Source: an uncultured beta proteobacterium
Lineage (GTDB): Bacteria > Pseudomonadota > Gammaproteobacteria > Burkholderiales > Burkholderiaceae_C
DNA length: 64,000 bases
Assembly: GCA_903938815.1 (NCBI GenBank)
Contig: CAJAES010000031.1
Coordinates: 62,001 to 126,000 of the forward strand
Direction of reading: 5' to 3'
Shown here: piece by piece, positions 8,255-18,844 of the stretch
Numbering within the stretch: position 1 is the first letter of the stretch
Layout of the letters: every line of letters begins with the position of its first letter
Position numbers and translations under genes: made by a program
Notes under the pieces: generated by a model
What the model was told of the DNA's origin: nothing
Database searches by the model: none
What the model saw: only the letters and a program-made list of their open reading frames with translations

Positions 8255-9345
8255 ACCTGGAACCGTCCGGCGACAGCCCGCTCCTTCCCGGCTTCGAGGC
8301 CTTCGACCAGCTCGCGACCATGGTGGCCGTGGTGCGGCCCGACGGCCGCTGCCTGCGCGCCAATGCCGTCCTGGAGGACGTGACCGGCCTTGGGCGCCGC
8401 GTGCTGCAGCGCGGCTTGGTGCAGGATTGGCTGACCGACCCCCGCCCCCTGGCCGACACCCTGCGCGCCGTCGCCGACAACGAGGTGACCACCGGCCGCT
8501 TCGACGCGCTGCTGCAGCGCGCGCCGGCGCTGGGCTCGGGCAACGGCGAACTGCCCGTGCACGTGATCGTCACCCAGACCGACTGGCCGGGCCAGCTGCT
8601 GGTGGAGCTGATCGAGATCGAACAGCAGACCCGCCTGGACCGCGAGGAGCGCACGCTGGAGCAGGCGCAGGCCAACAAGGAGCTGGTGCGCAACCTGGCG
8701 CACGAGATCAAGAACCCGCTGGGCGGCATCCGCGGTGCGGCGCAGCTGCTGCAGATGGAGATTCCGAAGGAGCTGGGCGAGTACACCCAGGTCATCATCC
8801 ACGAGGCCGACCGCCTGCAGGCGCTCGTCGACCGCCTGCTCGCGCCGCACCGGCGACCGCACGTGGTGGGCGACGTCAACATCCACGAGATCTGCGAGCG
8901 TGTCCGTTCGCTGATCCTGGCCGAGTTTCCGCGCGGCCTGCGCGTGCAGCGCGACTACGACATCTCGCTGCCCGAGTTCCGCGGCGACCGCGAGCAGCTC
9001 ATCCAGGCCGTCCTCAACATCGCGCAGAACGCCACGCAGGCCCTCACCGAGCGCATCGCCGCCGGCGACGCCGAACTGGTTCTGCGCACGCGCATCGCGC
9101 GACAAGTCACTTTTGGTAAGCAGCGCTTTCGATTGGCACTGGAATTGCATATCCAGGACAACGGGCCGGGCGTGCCCGAGGCGATACGTGACCGCATCTT
9201 CCACCCTCTGGTGTCAGGACGCGATGGCGGATCAGGCCTCGGGTTGACGTTGGCGCAGACATTCGTGCAGCAACACATGGGCACGATCGAATGCGACAGC
9301 GTTCCGGGCCGGACGGTGTTCAAGATCATGATTCCCCTGCCCTGA
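8251..9345 (+). CDS. glnL: nitrogen regulation sensor kinase NtrB/GlnL
   Basis: The 364-residue soluble histidine kinase has an N-terminal PAS-like region (about 15-120). The H-box NLAHEIKNPLGG has its phospho-acceptor at H151. The N-box NIAQNA and the ATP lid DNGPGVP / GSGLGL complete the kinase domain. No membrane segment is seen, as expected for NtrB, which responds to PII protein and phosphorylates NtrC under nitrogen limitation. The start is GTG, overlapping the preceding stop by four bases (GTGA); no clear ribosome site precedes it, so translational coupling is likely. glnG follows 22 bases later. Confidence 0.95.
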   Translation: MNLEPSGDSPLLPGFEAFDQLATMVAVVRPDGRCLRANAVLEDVTGLGRRVLQRGLVQDWLTDPRPLADTLRAVADNEVTTGRFDALLQRAPALGSGNGELPVHVIVTQTDWPGQLLVELIEIEQQTRLDREERTLEQAQANKELVRNLAHEIKNPLGGIRGAAQLLQMEIPKELGEYTQVIIHEADRLQALVDRLLAPHRRPHVVGDVNIHEICERVRSLILAEFPRGLRVQRDYDISLPEFRGDREQLIQAVLNIAQNATQALTERIAAGDAELVLRTRIARQVTFGKQRFRLALELHIQDNGPGVPEAIRDRIFHPLVSGRDGGSGLGLTLAQTFVQQHMGTIECDSVPGRTVFKIMIPLP

Positions 9346-9367
9346 TCGACCTGAGAACCTGCGCTGC

Positions 9368-10865
<1,498 letters not shown>

Positions 10866-10879
<14 letters not shown>

Positions 10880-11636
10880 GCTCCACGACCACCGGTGCGT
10901 GATCGCTCGGCCGCTCGTTCTTGCGCGGCAGCTTGTCGATGCTGCAGGCCGCCACGCGCGGCTTCAGCGCCTCGCTGACCAGGATGTGGTCGATGCGCAG
11001 GCCCTGGTTCTTGCGGAAGGCGAGGTTGCGGTAATCCCACCACGACCAGCTCTTGACCGGCTGCTCGAAGAGCCGGAAGGCATCCGTCAGGCCGAGGGCC
11101 AGCAGGCGCTGGAACTGCGCGCGCTCCTCTGGCGTGCAATGGATCTGCCCGGCCCAGGCCACGGGGTCGTAGACATCGCGGTCCTCGGGGGCGACGTTGA
11201 AGTCGCCCATCAGGGCGAGCTGCGGATGGCGTGACAACTCCTCGCGCACCCAGTCGTGCAGCGCATCCTGCCAGCGCATCTTGTAGACGAACTTGTCGCT
11301 GTCGGGCGCCTGCCCGTTCGGGAAGTAGCCGCCGATGACCCGCACGCCCGCCACGGTGCCCGCGATGACGCGGGCCTGCTCGTCGCCGAAGCCGGGGATG
11401 TTGCGCACGACGTCTGCAGCCTCGGTGCGCGAGATGAGCGCCACACCGTTGTACGTCTTCTGGCCGTGCCATTGCGCCTGCCAGCCTGCGGCGGCGAAGT
11501 CGGCCTGAGGAAACTTGTCGTCGGTGAGCTTGGTTTCCTGCAGCACCAGCGCGTCGACCGGGTTGCTTTCAAGCCAGGCGAGCACCTGCGGCAGGCGCAC
11601 GGCGAGGGAGTTCACGTTCCAGGTGGCAAGTTTCAT
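10866..11636 (-). CDS. xthA: exodeoxyribonuclease III
   Basis: The 256-residue member of the exonuclease III/AP-endonuclease family repairs abasic sites and degrades one strand from 3' ends. Diagnostic motifs are TWNVNSL (Asn7 region), LQETKL (metal-binding Glu), LMGDFNVAPEDRDV, and the C-terminal RIDHIL plus SDHAPV with the catalytic Asp and His. The ATG at 11636 gives the family length; in-frame codons upstream lack homology. It converges with glnG and the 3' ends overlap by 14 bases. Confidence 0.95.
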
Positions 11637-11721
11637 GCTGCAGTGCACAGGCGCTCGGTCAAGCAATCGCCCATGATGCCGTAAAGCCAACCTAGAGCCG
11701 TCACCCGACCCCACCCTGCCC

Positions 11722-14700
11722 ATGCACCTGCCAGATTTCAGCCGACTCATCGCCCGCCTTAGCGTCGGGCGAAAGCTCATGCTGATCTATCTGCTGGACC
11801 TCACGGCGGTGATCTTCGTCAGCGGCATCCTCATCAACGAGAAGTTCATCGCGATCGACTTCGCCGAGAAGGAGATCCAGGGCAGTTCCTATGTGGCCGA
11901 GGTGCGCGACACGCTGATCTCGGCCGCCCGGCTTGGGGCCGGCGACGCGATGGCGCAGGCGGGCCTGGGCCCGGCGCGGGCGGCGGCGGCGCATGCCCAG
12001 CTGATGCACGGGCGCGGGCTTGGCACGGCAGACCTGTCGGCGACCCTGCAAGCCGCGCTGACGACCACTCAGGCCGCACCAGAGGCCGATCTCGGCCCGG
12101 CGGTGGACCGCACGCTGGGCGCCGGCCGTGACCTGCTCACGCGGGTGGCCAACCAGTCCAACCTGATCCTGGACCCGGATCTGGACAGCTACTACACGAT
12201 GTCGCTGCTGGTGCTGCGCTACCCCGAGCTGCTGGAACAGGTGCAGGCGCTGGGCCGCGAGATGCGCGCCGCGGACCCGACGCAGCGCACCCGTTACCTG
12301 ATCCTGGAAGGGCGGCTGGACGCCACCGTGCAGGGCATCCGCGCCGACCACGCCGAAGGTTTCGCTGCCGGCGACGCTGCGCTGCGGACGGCACTGCTGC
12401 CGCACGAGCAGGCGCTGGCGAAAGCTGTCGCCGAGTTCCGCTCGGCGGCCAACCAGGCCGCCGAGCGCCCCGACGAGACCAACCCCCGGCTGGCCGCAGG
12501 CATGGCGCAGCGCGAACTCGTGGACACGCTGCAGCTCGCCTGGACGGCGACCAACGGCGAGATGGCGCGCCTGCTGGCGCAGCGCGACGACGGCCTGTAC
12601 CAGCGCATGTGGGATCACCTGGGCACGGCGCTCACGCTGTTGCTGCTGATCCTCGGGCTGGTGACTTTCGTGGCGCGGCAGATCGCGCGCCCGCTGCACC
12701 ATCTGTCGGGCGTGGCGGACACGGTGCGCCGCACCGGCGACCACACCCTTCGCGCGCAGTGGAACAGCACCGACGAGATCGGCCGCCTCGTCGTGGCCTT
12801 CAACGACATGCTCGCGCAGCTGGACCGCGAGCGCGAGGTCCAGAAGGAGCTGGCCGCCAGCGCCCGCGCCGCCGAGGTCGAACGCGCGCTGGTGGAAGCC
12901 ACACCCATCCCGCTGGTCGTGACCGCCATTCCCGGCCACGAGGTGCTGCACGTCAACCCGCCCGCCGAGGCCTGGCTGGCCGGCCGCCGCACCGACCCGT
13001 GGAAGGTCGGTCTCGAGCCCTCGGTGCGCGCCCGCTTCTTCCAGCAGTTGTCCGACCGTGGGGCGGTCGATGAATTCGAGGTGCACTGGACGGCTGGCGC
13101 CGAGCCGGCGTGGGCCGTGCTGTCGGCGCGCCGCCTGCAGTACCAGGGGCGCGACGCCGTGCTCACCGCCTTCGCGCCGATCAACCACCTGAAGCTGATG
13201 GAGCGCCGCCTGCAGTTGTGGGCCAAGGTCTTCGAGGCATCCAGCGAAGGCATCCTGATCGTCGATGCAGAACGGCGCGTGCTGACCGTCAACCTCGCGT
13301 TCACGCGCCAGACCGGGCTCGAACTGCCCGACGTCGTGGGAGAGCAGCCCGAGGCGCTGCAGCTCTCCGATGCCGTCTGGCCGACAGCGCTGCTGCGCGG
13401 CACGTGGCAGGGCGAGATCTCCGTGCGCCGCCGCAATGGCAGCGAGTACCCCGCCTGGCTGATGGTGAGCGCCGTGCGGCAGGGGCCGGCCGAGGTGTCG
13501 CACTACATCGTCACGTCCATCGACATCAGCGACCGCAAGCGCAGCGAGGAGCGCATCCGCTTCCTGGCCGAGCACGACGTGCTGACGGAGCTGCCCAACC
13601 GCGCGCTGTGCACCGAGCGCCTGCGCATGGCGCTGCAGCAGGCGCGGCGCGGCGGCCACCAGGTGGCGGTGCTGTTCATCGATCTCGACCGCTTCAAGGA
13701 CATCAACGATTCCCTGGGCCATCACATCGGCGACGGCCTGCTGCGTTCGGTGGCCCGGCGGCTGCAGGACAGCGTGCGAGAGGGCGACACCGTGAGCCGC
13801 CTGGGCGGCGACGAATTCGTCATCGTGCTGGCCAACGTGGCGAGCGCGAACGAGGTGGCGCAGATCGTCCACGAGCGGCTGATTCCCGGCATCCGCGCGG
13901 CGCACCCGGTGGAGGGGGCCGAGCTGCACGTGTCCTGCAGCGTCGGCATCGCGATGTACCCGGCCGACGCGACCGACCTCGACGAGCTGATGCGCCACGC
14001 CGACACCGCCATGTACCAGGCCAAGGCCAGCGGCAAGGACAACGCGCAGTTCTTCGCCACCGACATGACCGAGCGCGCGCAGGCGCGGCTGCTGCTGATC
14101 GGGCAGCTGCGCCACGCGCTGGAACTGCAGCAGCTGCACCTGCACTGGCAGCCGCGGGTGCGCGCCAGCGATGGCGCGCTGATGGGCGTGGAGGGCCTGC
14201 TGCGCTGGCGCCACCCCGACCTGGGCACGGTCCCGCCGTCGCAGTTCATTCCCGTGGCCGAGGATTCCGGGCTGATCGTGCCGATCGGCGAGTGGGTGGT
14301 CGAGCGCGCCTGCGCGCAGATCTCGGCCTGGCGGGCCGAAGGGCGCCCGCCGCTGTCGGTCTCCATCAACCTGTCGGCGCGGCAGTTGCAGGACGATGAA
14401 CTGGTTGGCGTGGTGCGTACCGCGATGGACCGCCATGCCGTGCCGCCCGGCATGCTGGAACTGGAGCTGACCGAGTCGATGGTGATGGTGGATGCCGAGG
14501 TCAACCTCAAGCGGCTGCACTCGCTGCGCGCACTCGGCGTGTCGCTGTCGATCGACGACTTCGGCACCGGCTACTCGAGCCTGGCCTACCTGAACCGCTT
14601 CCCGATCGACAAGCTCAAGATCGACCGCTCCTTCGTGCACGACATGCTCGGCAACCCGACCGACCGCGCCATCACGATGGCCATCATCGGCCTCGGGCAC

Positions 14701-14913
14701 ACGCTGGGGCTGCAGGTGGTGGCCGAAGGCGTGGAGACCATCGGCGAGGCGGCGCTGCTGCGAGAGGCCGGCTGCGACGAGTTGCAGGGCTTCCTGTTCG
14801 GCGCGGCGATGTCGACCGAGGCGCTGGCCGAGTGGCGCCCTCTGAACCTGGCGCTGCCGGACCAGGCGCCTGAGCCCGAGCCCGAGCCTGAGCCTGAAAC
14901 GACCGCGGCCTGA
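11722..14913 (+). CDS. HAMP-PAS-GGDEF-EAL cyclic-di-GMP turnover protein
   Basis: The 1063-residue inner-membrane signalling protein has a first membrane span (about 19-38), a periplasmic helical sensor of about 260 residues, and a second span (LGTALTLLLLILGLVTFVA, near 295-315). A HAMP segment, two PAS-like regions (about 390-600), a GGDEF domain with RLGGDEF, and an EAL domain follow. REGD lies five residues before GGDEF, fitting the I-site. The EAL domain has ELTESMVM, IDDFGTGYSSL and KIDRSFV, the usual metal and catalytic residues, but the name motif reads EGL (GVEGLLRW). The C-terminus ends in an EP dipeptide repeat. Both synthesis and hydrolysis of c-di-GMP are possible. Confidence 0.92.
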   Translation: MHLPDFSRLIARLSVGRKLMLIYLLDLTAVIFVSGILINEKFIAIDFAEKEIQGSSYVAEVRDTLISAARLGAGDAMAQAGLGPARAAAAHAQLMHGRGLGTADLSATLQAALTTTQAAPEADLGPAVDRTLGAGRDLLTRVANQSNLILDPDLDSYYTMSLLVLRYPELLEQVQALGREMRAADPTQRTRYLILEGRLDATVQGIRADHAEGFAAGDAALRTALLPHEQALAKAVAEFRSAANQAAERPDETNPRLAAGMAQRELVDTLQLAWTATNGEMARLLAQRDDGLYQRMWDHLGTALTLLLLILGLVTFVARQIARPLHHLSGVADTVRRTGDHTLRAQWNSTDEIGRLVVAFNDMLAQLDREREVQKELAASARAAEVERALVEATPIPLVVTAIPGHEVLHVNPPAEAWLAGRRTDPWKVGLEPSVRARFFQQLSDRGAVDEFEVHWTAGAEPAWAVLSARRLQYQGRDAVLTAFAPINHLKLMERRLQLWAKVFEASSEGILIVDAERRVLTVNLAFTRQTGLELPDVVGEQPEALQLSDAVWPTALLRGTWQGEISVRRRNGSEYPAWLMVSAVRQGPAEVSHYIVTSIDISDRKRSEERIRFLAEHDVLTELPNRALCTERLRMALQQARRGGHQVAVLFIDLDRFKDINDSLGHHIGDGLLRSVARRLQDSVREGDTVSRLGGDEFVIVLANVASANEVAQIVHERLIPGIRAAHPVEGAELHVSCSVGIAMYPADATDLDELMRHADTAMYQAKASGKDNAQFFATDMTERAQARLLLIGQLRHALELQQLHLHWQPRVRASDGALMGVEGLLRWRHPDLGTVPPSQFIPVAEDSGLIVPIGEWVVERACAQISAWRAEGRPPLSVSINLSARQLQDDELVGVVRTAMDRHAVPPGMLELELTESMVMVDAEVNLKRLHSLRALGVSLSIDDFGTGYSSLAYLNRFPIDKLKIDRSFVHDMLGNPTDRAITMAIIGLGHTLGLQVVAEGVETIGEAALLREAGCDELQGFLFGAAMSTEALAEWRPLNLALPDQAPEPEPEPEPETTAA

Positions 14914-14978
14914 GAGGCGGGTCGCCGCACAAATCCGAAGGTGCTGCTGCGAGTGCGGCTGCGGCTGCGGCTGCGCCC

Positions 14979-15001
14979 GCGCCGGCCAGGTTGGCCGGCG
15001 C
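14979..15001. repeat. perfect 10-bp inverted repeat between convergent genes
   Basis: GCGCCGGCCA and TGGCCGGCGC are separated by three bases (GGT). There is no T-run on either strand, so it is not a classical terminator, but its place between the converging GGDEF/EAL and folA genes suggests a transcription or decay block. The flanking 14950-14975 is a GCTGCG-type low-complexity run. Confidence 0.5.
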
Positions 15002-15015
15002 CCGACGCCACCGGC

Positions 15016-15510
15016 TCAGGCGGCCGTTGTCCGGTGATACGTGACGAACGCGAATCGCGTTCCGTCGGCGCCGACATGAGGCGCGCGCGCGGTCTCGGTG
15101 AACCGATGCGGGTCGATCACCGGGAACCGCGTGTCGCCGTCGAGGTCGGCGTCGATCTCGGTCAGTTCCAGCAAGTCCGCGTGTGGCAGGGCCAGCGCGT
15201 AGAGTTCAGCGCCGCCGATCACGAAGACGCGTGCGGCATCGGCCACGAGCGCGAGCGCGGCCTCCAGGCTGCCCGCCGTCTCGGCCCCTGCGGCCTTGTA
15301 GCCGGCCTGCCGCGTGACCACCACGTTGCGCCGCCCGGGCAGTGGCCGGAAGCGTTGCGGCAGCGATTCCCAGGTCTTGCGGCCCATCACCACCGGGCAG
15401 CCCAGCGTGACGGCGCGAAAGTGCTTCTGGTCCAGCGGCTCGTGCCAGACGAGGCCGTTGTCGCGCCCGATGACGCCGTTGCGCGCGACCGCCGCGATCA
15501 GGCCTAGCAT
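15016..15510 (-). CDS. folA: dihydrofolate reductase
   Basis: The 164-residue cytoplasmic enzyme reduces dihydrofolate to tetrahydrofolate with NADPH. It shows LIAAVARNGVIGRDNGLVWH, PVVMGRKTWESLP (NADPH-binding and substrate helices), NVVVTRQ and VFVIGGAELY, all standard DHFR blocks. The usual active-site Asp of the W-x-L-P-x-D loop appears as LDQKHFRAVT, typical for this family. The start overlaps the thyA stop by one base (TGATG), which couples it to thyA, the enzyme whose dihydrofolate product it recycles. Confidence 0.97.
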   Translation of the reverse strand: MLGLIAAVARNGVIGRDNGLVWHEPLDQKHFRAVTLGCPVVMGRKTWESLPQRFRPLPGRRNVVVTRQAGYKAAGAETAGSLEAALALVADAARVFVIGGAELYALALPHADLLELTEIDADLDGDTRFPVIDPHRFTETARAPHVGADGTRFAFVTYHRTTAA

Positions 15511-16319
15511 CACACCGCCACCGGCGCCTTGATCAGCGGGTGCGGGTCGTAGCCCAGGATCTCGAAATCCTCGAACTCGTAGTCGAAGATCGAATCGGGC
15601 CTGCGCCTGATGGCCAGCGTGGGGTAGGGCCGCGGCTCGCGCGCAAGCTGCGTGCGCACTTGCTCGGTGTGGTTGTCGTAGATGTGACAGTCGCCGCCGG
15701 TCCAGATGAAGTCGCCCACCGCCAGGTTGCACTGCTGCGCGAGCATGTGCGTCAGCAGCGCGTAGCTGGCGATGTTGAAGGGCACGCCCAGGAAGATGTC
15801 GGCGCTGCGCTGGTACAGCTGGCAGCTCAGGCGGCCCTCGGCCACGTAGAACTGGAAGAACGCGTGGCAGGGCATCAGGGCCATCTGCGGCAGGTCCGCC
15901 ACGTTCCAGGCGCTCACGATGATGCGGCGGCTGTCGGGGTTGCCCTTGAGCTGCTCCACCACCTGCGCGATCTGGTCGATGTGGCCACCGCCCGGCACGG
16001 GCCAGTTGCGCCACTGCACGCCGTAGACCGGGCCGAGGTCGCCGTCCGGGCGCGCCCATTCGTTCCAGATCGTCACGCCGCGTTCCTGCAACCAGCGCAC
16101 GTTGCTGTCGCCGCGCAGGAACCACAGCAGTTCCAGCGCCACGCTCTTCCAGTGCACCTTCTTCGTGGTGATCAGCGGGAAGCCTTCGTTCAGATCGAAG
16201 CGCATCTGGTGGCCGAAGACGCTGCGCGTGCCGGTGCCGGTGCGGTCGGCCTTGGCCACGCCGTGCTCGGCCACGTGGCGCATGAAGTCTTCGTACTGGG
16301 AGCGGATGGGGCGGTTCAT
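15510..16319 (-). CDS. thyA: thymidylate synthase
   Basis: The 269-residue ThyA methylates dUMP to dTMP using methylene-tetrahydrofolate and releases dihydrofolate. The catalytic Cys is C151 in [19 protein letters not shown] (phosphate loop) and [10 protein letters not shown] are further signatures. Length equals the short ThyA form (about 264 residues). It lies ten bases after the ABC exporter gene and directly before folA on the minus strand, a classic dTMP-cycle pair. Confidence 0.98.
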   Translation of the reverse strand: MNRPIRSQYEDFMRHVAEHGVAKADRTGTGTRSVFGHQMRFDLNEGFPLITTKKVHWKSVALELLWFLRGDSNVRWLQERGVTIWNEWARPDGDLGPVYGVQWRNWPVPGGGHIDQIAQVVEQLKGNPDSRRIIVSAWNVADLPQMALMPCHAFFQFYVAEGRLSCQLYQRSADIFLGVPFNIASYALLTHMLAQQCNLAVGDFIWTGGDCHIYDNHTEQVRTQLAREPRPYPTLAIRRRPDSIFDYEFEDFEILGYDPHPLIKAPVAV

Positions 16320-16328
16320 GGCGCGGGA

Positions 16329-18161
16329 TTATCCGGGGATGGCCGGGGTTTCGAGGGCAGCCGCGCCGGCGCCCGGCTGCAAGTCGAACTGCATCGCGGC
16401 CAGCTTGGCGTACAGGCCGCCCTGCGCCACCAGCTCTTCGTGGCGGCCGACTTCCACCACCCGCCCGGCATCGACGACCACGATGTGGTCTGCCTTCAGC
16501 ACGGTGGCCAGGCGGTGCGCGATGACGATGGTGGTGCGGTCCTTCATGGCGGCCTCCAGGGCGGCCTGCACCATGCGCTCGCTCTCGGCGTCGAGCGCGC
16601 TGGTGGCTTCGTCGAGCAGCAGCAGCGGCGGGTTCTTCAGCAGCGCGCGCGCGATGCTCACGCGCTGGCGCTGGCCGCCGGAGATGCGCACGCCGCGCTC
16701 GCCCAGGAAGCTGGCGTAGCCTTCCGGCAGCGCCGTGATGAAGTCGTGCGCGAAGGCGGCCTTCGCTGCGGCGATGACCTCGGCGTCGCTGGCATCGGGG
16801 CGGCCGTAGCGGATGTTCTCCAGCGCGCTCGTCGAGAAGATGGTGCTGTCCTGCGGCACGATGCCGATGCGCCCGCGCAGCTCGGCCAGCGACAGCCTGT
16901 CCACCGGCACGCCGTCGAGCAGGATGCGGCCCTGCTGCACGTCGTAGAAGCGCAGCAGCAGCTGCAGCACCGTGCTCTTGCCGGCGCCGCTGGGGCCGAC
17001 GAGCGCGATGGTCTCGCCAGGCTTCACGCTCAAGGAGAAATCCGCCAGCGCCGCCGTCTTCGGGCGCGAGGGGTAATGGAACAGCACCTGCTGGAACTCC
17101 ACCGCCGAGCCGCCCCGGGCCGGCGGCAGCGGCAGCGGCGCTTCGGGCTCGGCCACGGGCGAGCGCGCCGCCAGCAGTTCCATCAGGCGCTCGGTGGCGC
17201 CGGCGGCGCGGAGCAGGTCGCCGTACACCTCGGACAGCACGGCCACCGCGCCGACGAAGATGATCACGAACACCACGGTCTGCCCCAGGTGGCCGGCAGT
17301 GATGTCGCCGCGCAGCACGGCCTGCGTGCCCTGGTACAGGCCCCACAGCAGCGCGCCGAAGGTGGCGGTGATGATGAAGCCCACCAGCAGCGAGCGGATG
17401 CGCGTGCGCTTGAGGGCGGTGTCGAAAGCGCTCTCGGTGCTGGCGTCGAAGCGTGTGGCCTCGCGCGCCTGCTGGTGGTAGCTCTGCACCACCGGAATAG
17501 CGTTGAGCACCTCGGCGGCGATGGCGCTGGAATCGGCGACGCGGTCCTGGCTGGCGCGGCTGAGCTTGCGCACGCGGCGTCCGAAGTACAGGCTGGGCAA
17601 CACCACCAGCACGAGGATGCCCAGCACCTGCGTCATCACGTAGGGGTTGGTGAAGATCAGCGCGCCCAGCGCGCCGATGCCCATCACGGTGTTGCGCAGG
17701 CCCATGCTGAGCGAGGAGCCCACCACCGTCTGCACGAGCGTGGTGTCGGTGGTCAGCCGGCTCAGCACCTCGCCGGTGGCCGTGGTCTCGAAGAACTCCG
17801 GGCTCTGCTGCACCACATGCCGGTAGACCGCATTGCGCAGGTCGGCGGTGATGCGCTCCCCGAGCCAGGTGACCATGTAGAAGCGCAGCGCCGAGAACGT
17901 GCCGAGCGCCGCACCCACGGCGAACAGCGCCACGAAGTGCTCGCGCAGCGCCAGCAGCTGCTCGCCGGGCGCGGCTTTCACGAGGCCTTCGTCGATCAGG
18001 CTCTTCAGCGCGATCGGGAAGGCCAGCGTGCTGGCCGCGGCCGCCACGAGGAAGAACACGGCCAGCGCGATGCGGCCTCGGTAGGGCCGCAGGAAGGGCA
18101 GCAGCCCGGAAAGCGAGCGCGGCGTGGCAGCCGCGGGGCGGGCGGTATCGGGAGGGGGCAT
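16329..18161 (-). CDS. MsbA-like ABC exporter (fused permease and ATPase)
   Basis: The 610-residue half-transporter has about six membrane spans (residues 30-330) followed by an ABC ATPase. Walker A is GPSGAGKST, the signature is ISGGQRQRVSIARA, and Walker B is LLLLDEATSALD, with an H-loop in IAHRLATV. It fits the MsbA-related permease/ATPase subgroup that exports lipids or drugs; the cargo is not readable here. The protein works as a homodimer in the inner membrane. It follows the ribbon-helix-helix gene by ten bases and may belong to the SPFH operon transcript. Confidence 0.9.
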   Translation of the reverse strand: MPPPDTARPAAATPRSLSGLLPFLRPYRGRIALAVFFLVAAAASTLAFPIALKSLIDEGLVKAAPGEQLLALREHFVALFAVGAALGTFSALRFYMVTWLGERITADLRNAVYRHVVQQSPEFFETTATGEVLSRLTTDTTLVQTVVGSSLSMGLRNTVMGIGALGALIFTNPYVMTQVLGILVLVVLPSLYFGRRVRKLSRASQDRVADSSAIAAEVLNAIPVVQSYHQQAREATRFDASTESAFDTALKRTRIRSLLVGFIITATFGALLWGLYQGTQAVLRGDITAGHLGQTVVFVIIFVGAVAVLSEVYGDLLRAAGATERLMELLAARSPVAEPEAPLPLPPARGGSAVEFQQVLFHYPSRPKTAALADFSLSVKPGETIALVGPSGAGKSTVLQLLLRFYDVQQGRILLDGVPVDRLSLAELRGRIGIVPQDSTIFSTSALENIRYGRPDASDAEVIAAAKAAFAHDFITALPEGYASFLGERGVRISGGQRQRVSIARALLKNPPLLLLDEATSALDAESERMVQAALEAAMKDRTTIVIAHRLATVLKADHIVVVDAGRVVEVGRHEELVAQGGLYAKLAAMQFDLQPGAGAAALETPAIPG

Positions 18162-18171
18162 GGGCAGGAGT

Positions 18172-18387
18172 CTATCGGGGCGGCACGCCGTCGGTCTCGC
18201 CCACCTCGCCCACCTCGCCTGCCTCGGCAGGCGGCAGGCTGCGCCCGCGCCGGGCCAGGGCTTCGCGCAGAAGGTACTCCACCTGCGCGTTGGCGCTGCG
18301 CAGTTCCTGCGCCGCCAGGCGCTCGATCTCGGCCCACAGGCGCGGGTCGATGCGCAGCGCGAAATGCTTCTTGCCCGGGCTTGCCAT
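18172..18387 (-). CDS. ribbon-helix-helix (Arc-like) DNA-binding protein
   Basis: This is a 71-residue protein. KHFALRID is a beta strand of alternating pattern, followed by two helices PRLWAEIERLAAQELRSANAQVEYLLREAL, the Arc/MetJ ribbon-helix-helix plan; SANAQVE is the turn between helices. The tail is an acidic Gly/Glu repeat (GEVGEVGE). Such proteins bind palindromes as paired dimers and commonly repress their own operon. Its ATG directly follows the TAG stop of the upstream gene. The operon promoter carries a 14-bp palindrome (19758-19771), which is the likely target. No toxin gene is adjacent. Confidence 0.78.
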   Translation of the reverse strand: MASPGKKHFALRIDPRLWAEIERLAAQELRSANAQVEYLLREALARRGRSLPPAEAGEVGEVGETDGVPPR

Positions 18388-18831
18388 CTAGAGTCGCGCG
18401 GCGATGAGGGCGGCCAGGCGCTCGGGTTCGTCGCTGCCCAGCCGCAGGCGGCGACCGTCCTTCAGCGTCAGGCGCACCGCGCCCGGGCCGCGGGCGTTGT
18501 AGAGCATGCCCTCCTTGGTGCGGCGGATGCCCCAGCCTTCGATCCAGCTGCTGCGCGCCGGCTCCACCTGCCGGATGTCGGCCAGCGGCAGCGTCCAGTT
18601 CGGCCAGCCGAAGAGGCCGTAGCGCCAGCGCACGGCCTCGCCGTCGACCGACAGCTCGAAGTGGCTCATGCCGGCCAGCACGGCCAGCTGCCCCAGCACG
18701 ACGGCCGCCAGCGCGGCGCGTTCGGGACCGCCGTTCGCCGGCCAGGCCAGCACCAGCGTGAGCGCCGCCGTGGCCGGCAGCACCACCCAGAGGCCCCAGA
18801 GCACCTGGCGGTTGTACACGGTCGAGGTCAT
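18388..18831 (-). CDS. small membrane protein, PH-like C-terminal part, unknown function
   Basis: The 147-residue protein has two N-terminal hydrophobic segments (about 11-30 and 40-58). A soluble beta-rich part follows: FELSVDGEAVRWRYG, LADIRQVEP, GAVRLTLKDGRRLRLGSDEPERLAALIAARL. This resembles the membrane-anchored PH-like domains found beside SPFH and similar genes, but no firm family can be named. It lies between the SPFH gene (13 bases upstream) and the ribbon-helix-helix gene, so the three form a unit. Confidence 0.7.
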   Translation of the reverse strand: MTSTVYNRQVLWGLWVVLPATAALTLVLAWPANGGPERAALAAVVLGQLAVLAGMSHFELSVDGEAVRWRYGLFGWPNWTLPLADIRQVEPARSSWIEGWGIRRTKEGMLYNARGPGAVRLTLKDGRRLRLGSDEPERLAALIAARL

Positions 18832-18844
18832 TGGGGCCGCCGGC

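Noticed and set aside
11701..14700. Long open frame on the minus strand opposite the GGDEF/EAL gene
   Set aside because: Its translation is His/Arg/Gln-rich and low in complexity, as expected for the complement of a GC-rich gene; the plus strand has clear conserved domains.
18172..18387. Antitoxin of a toxin-antitoxin pair
   Set aside because: The fold fits, but both neighbours are membrane proteins of normal size with no toxin features; an operon repressor is the simpler reading.
15540..18407. Plus-strand open frame opposite thyA and the ABC exporter
   Set aside because: Same shadow effect; the minus strand carries intact thyA and ABC motifs.
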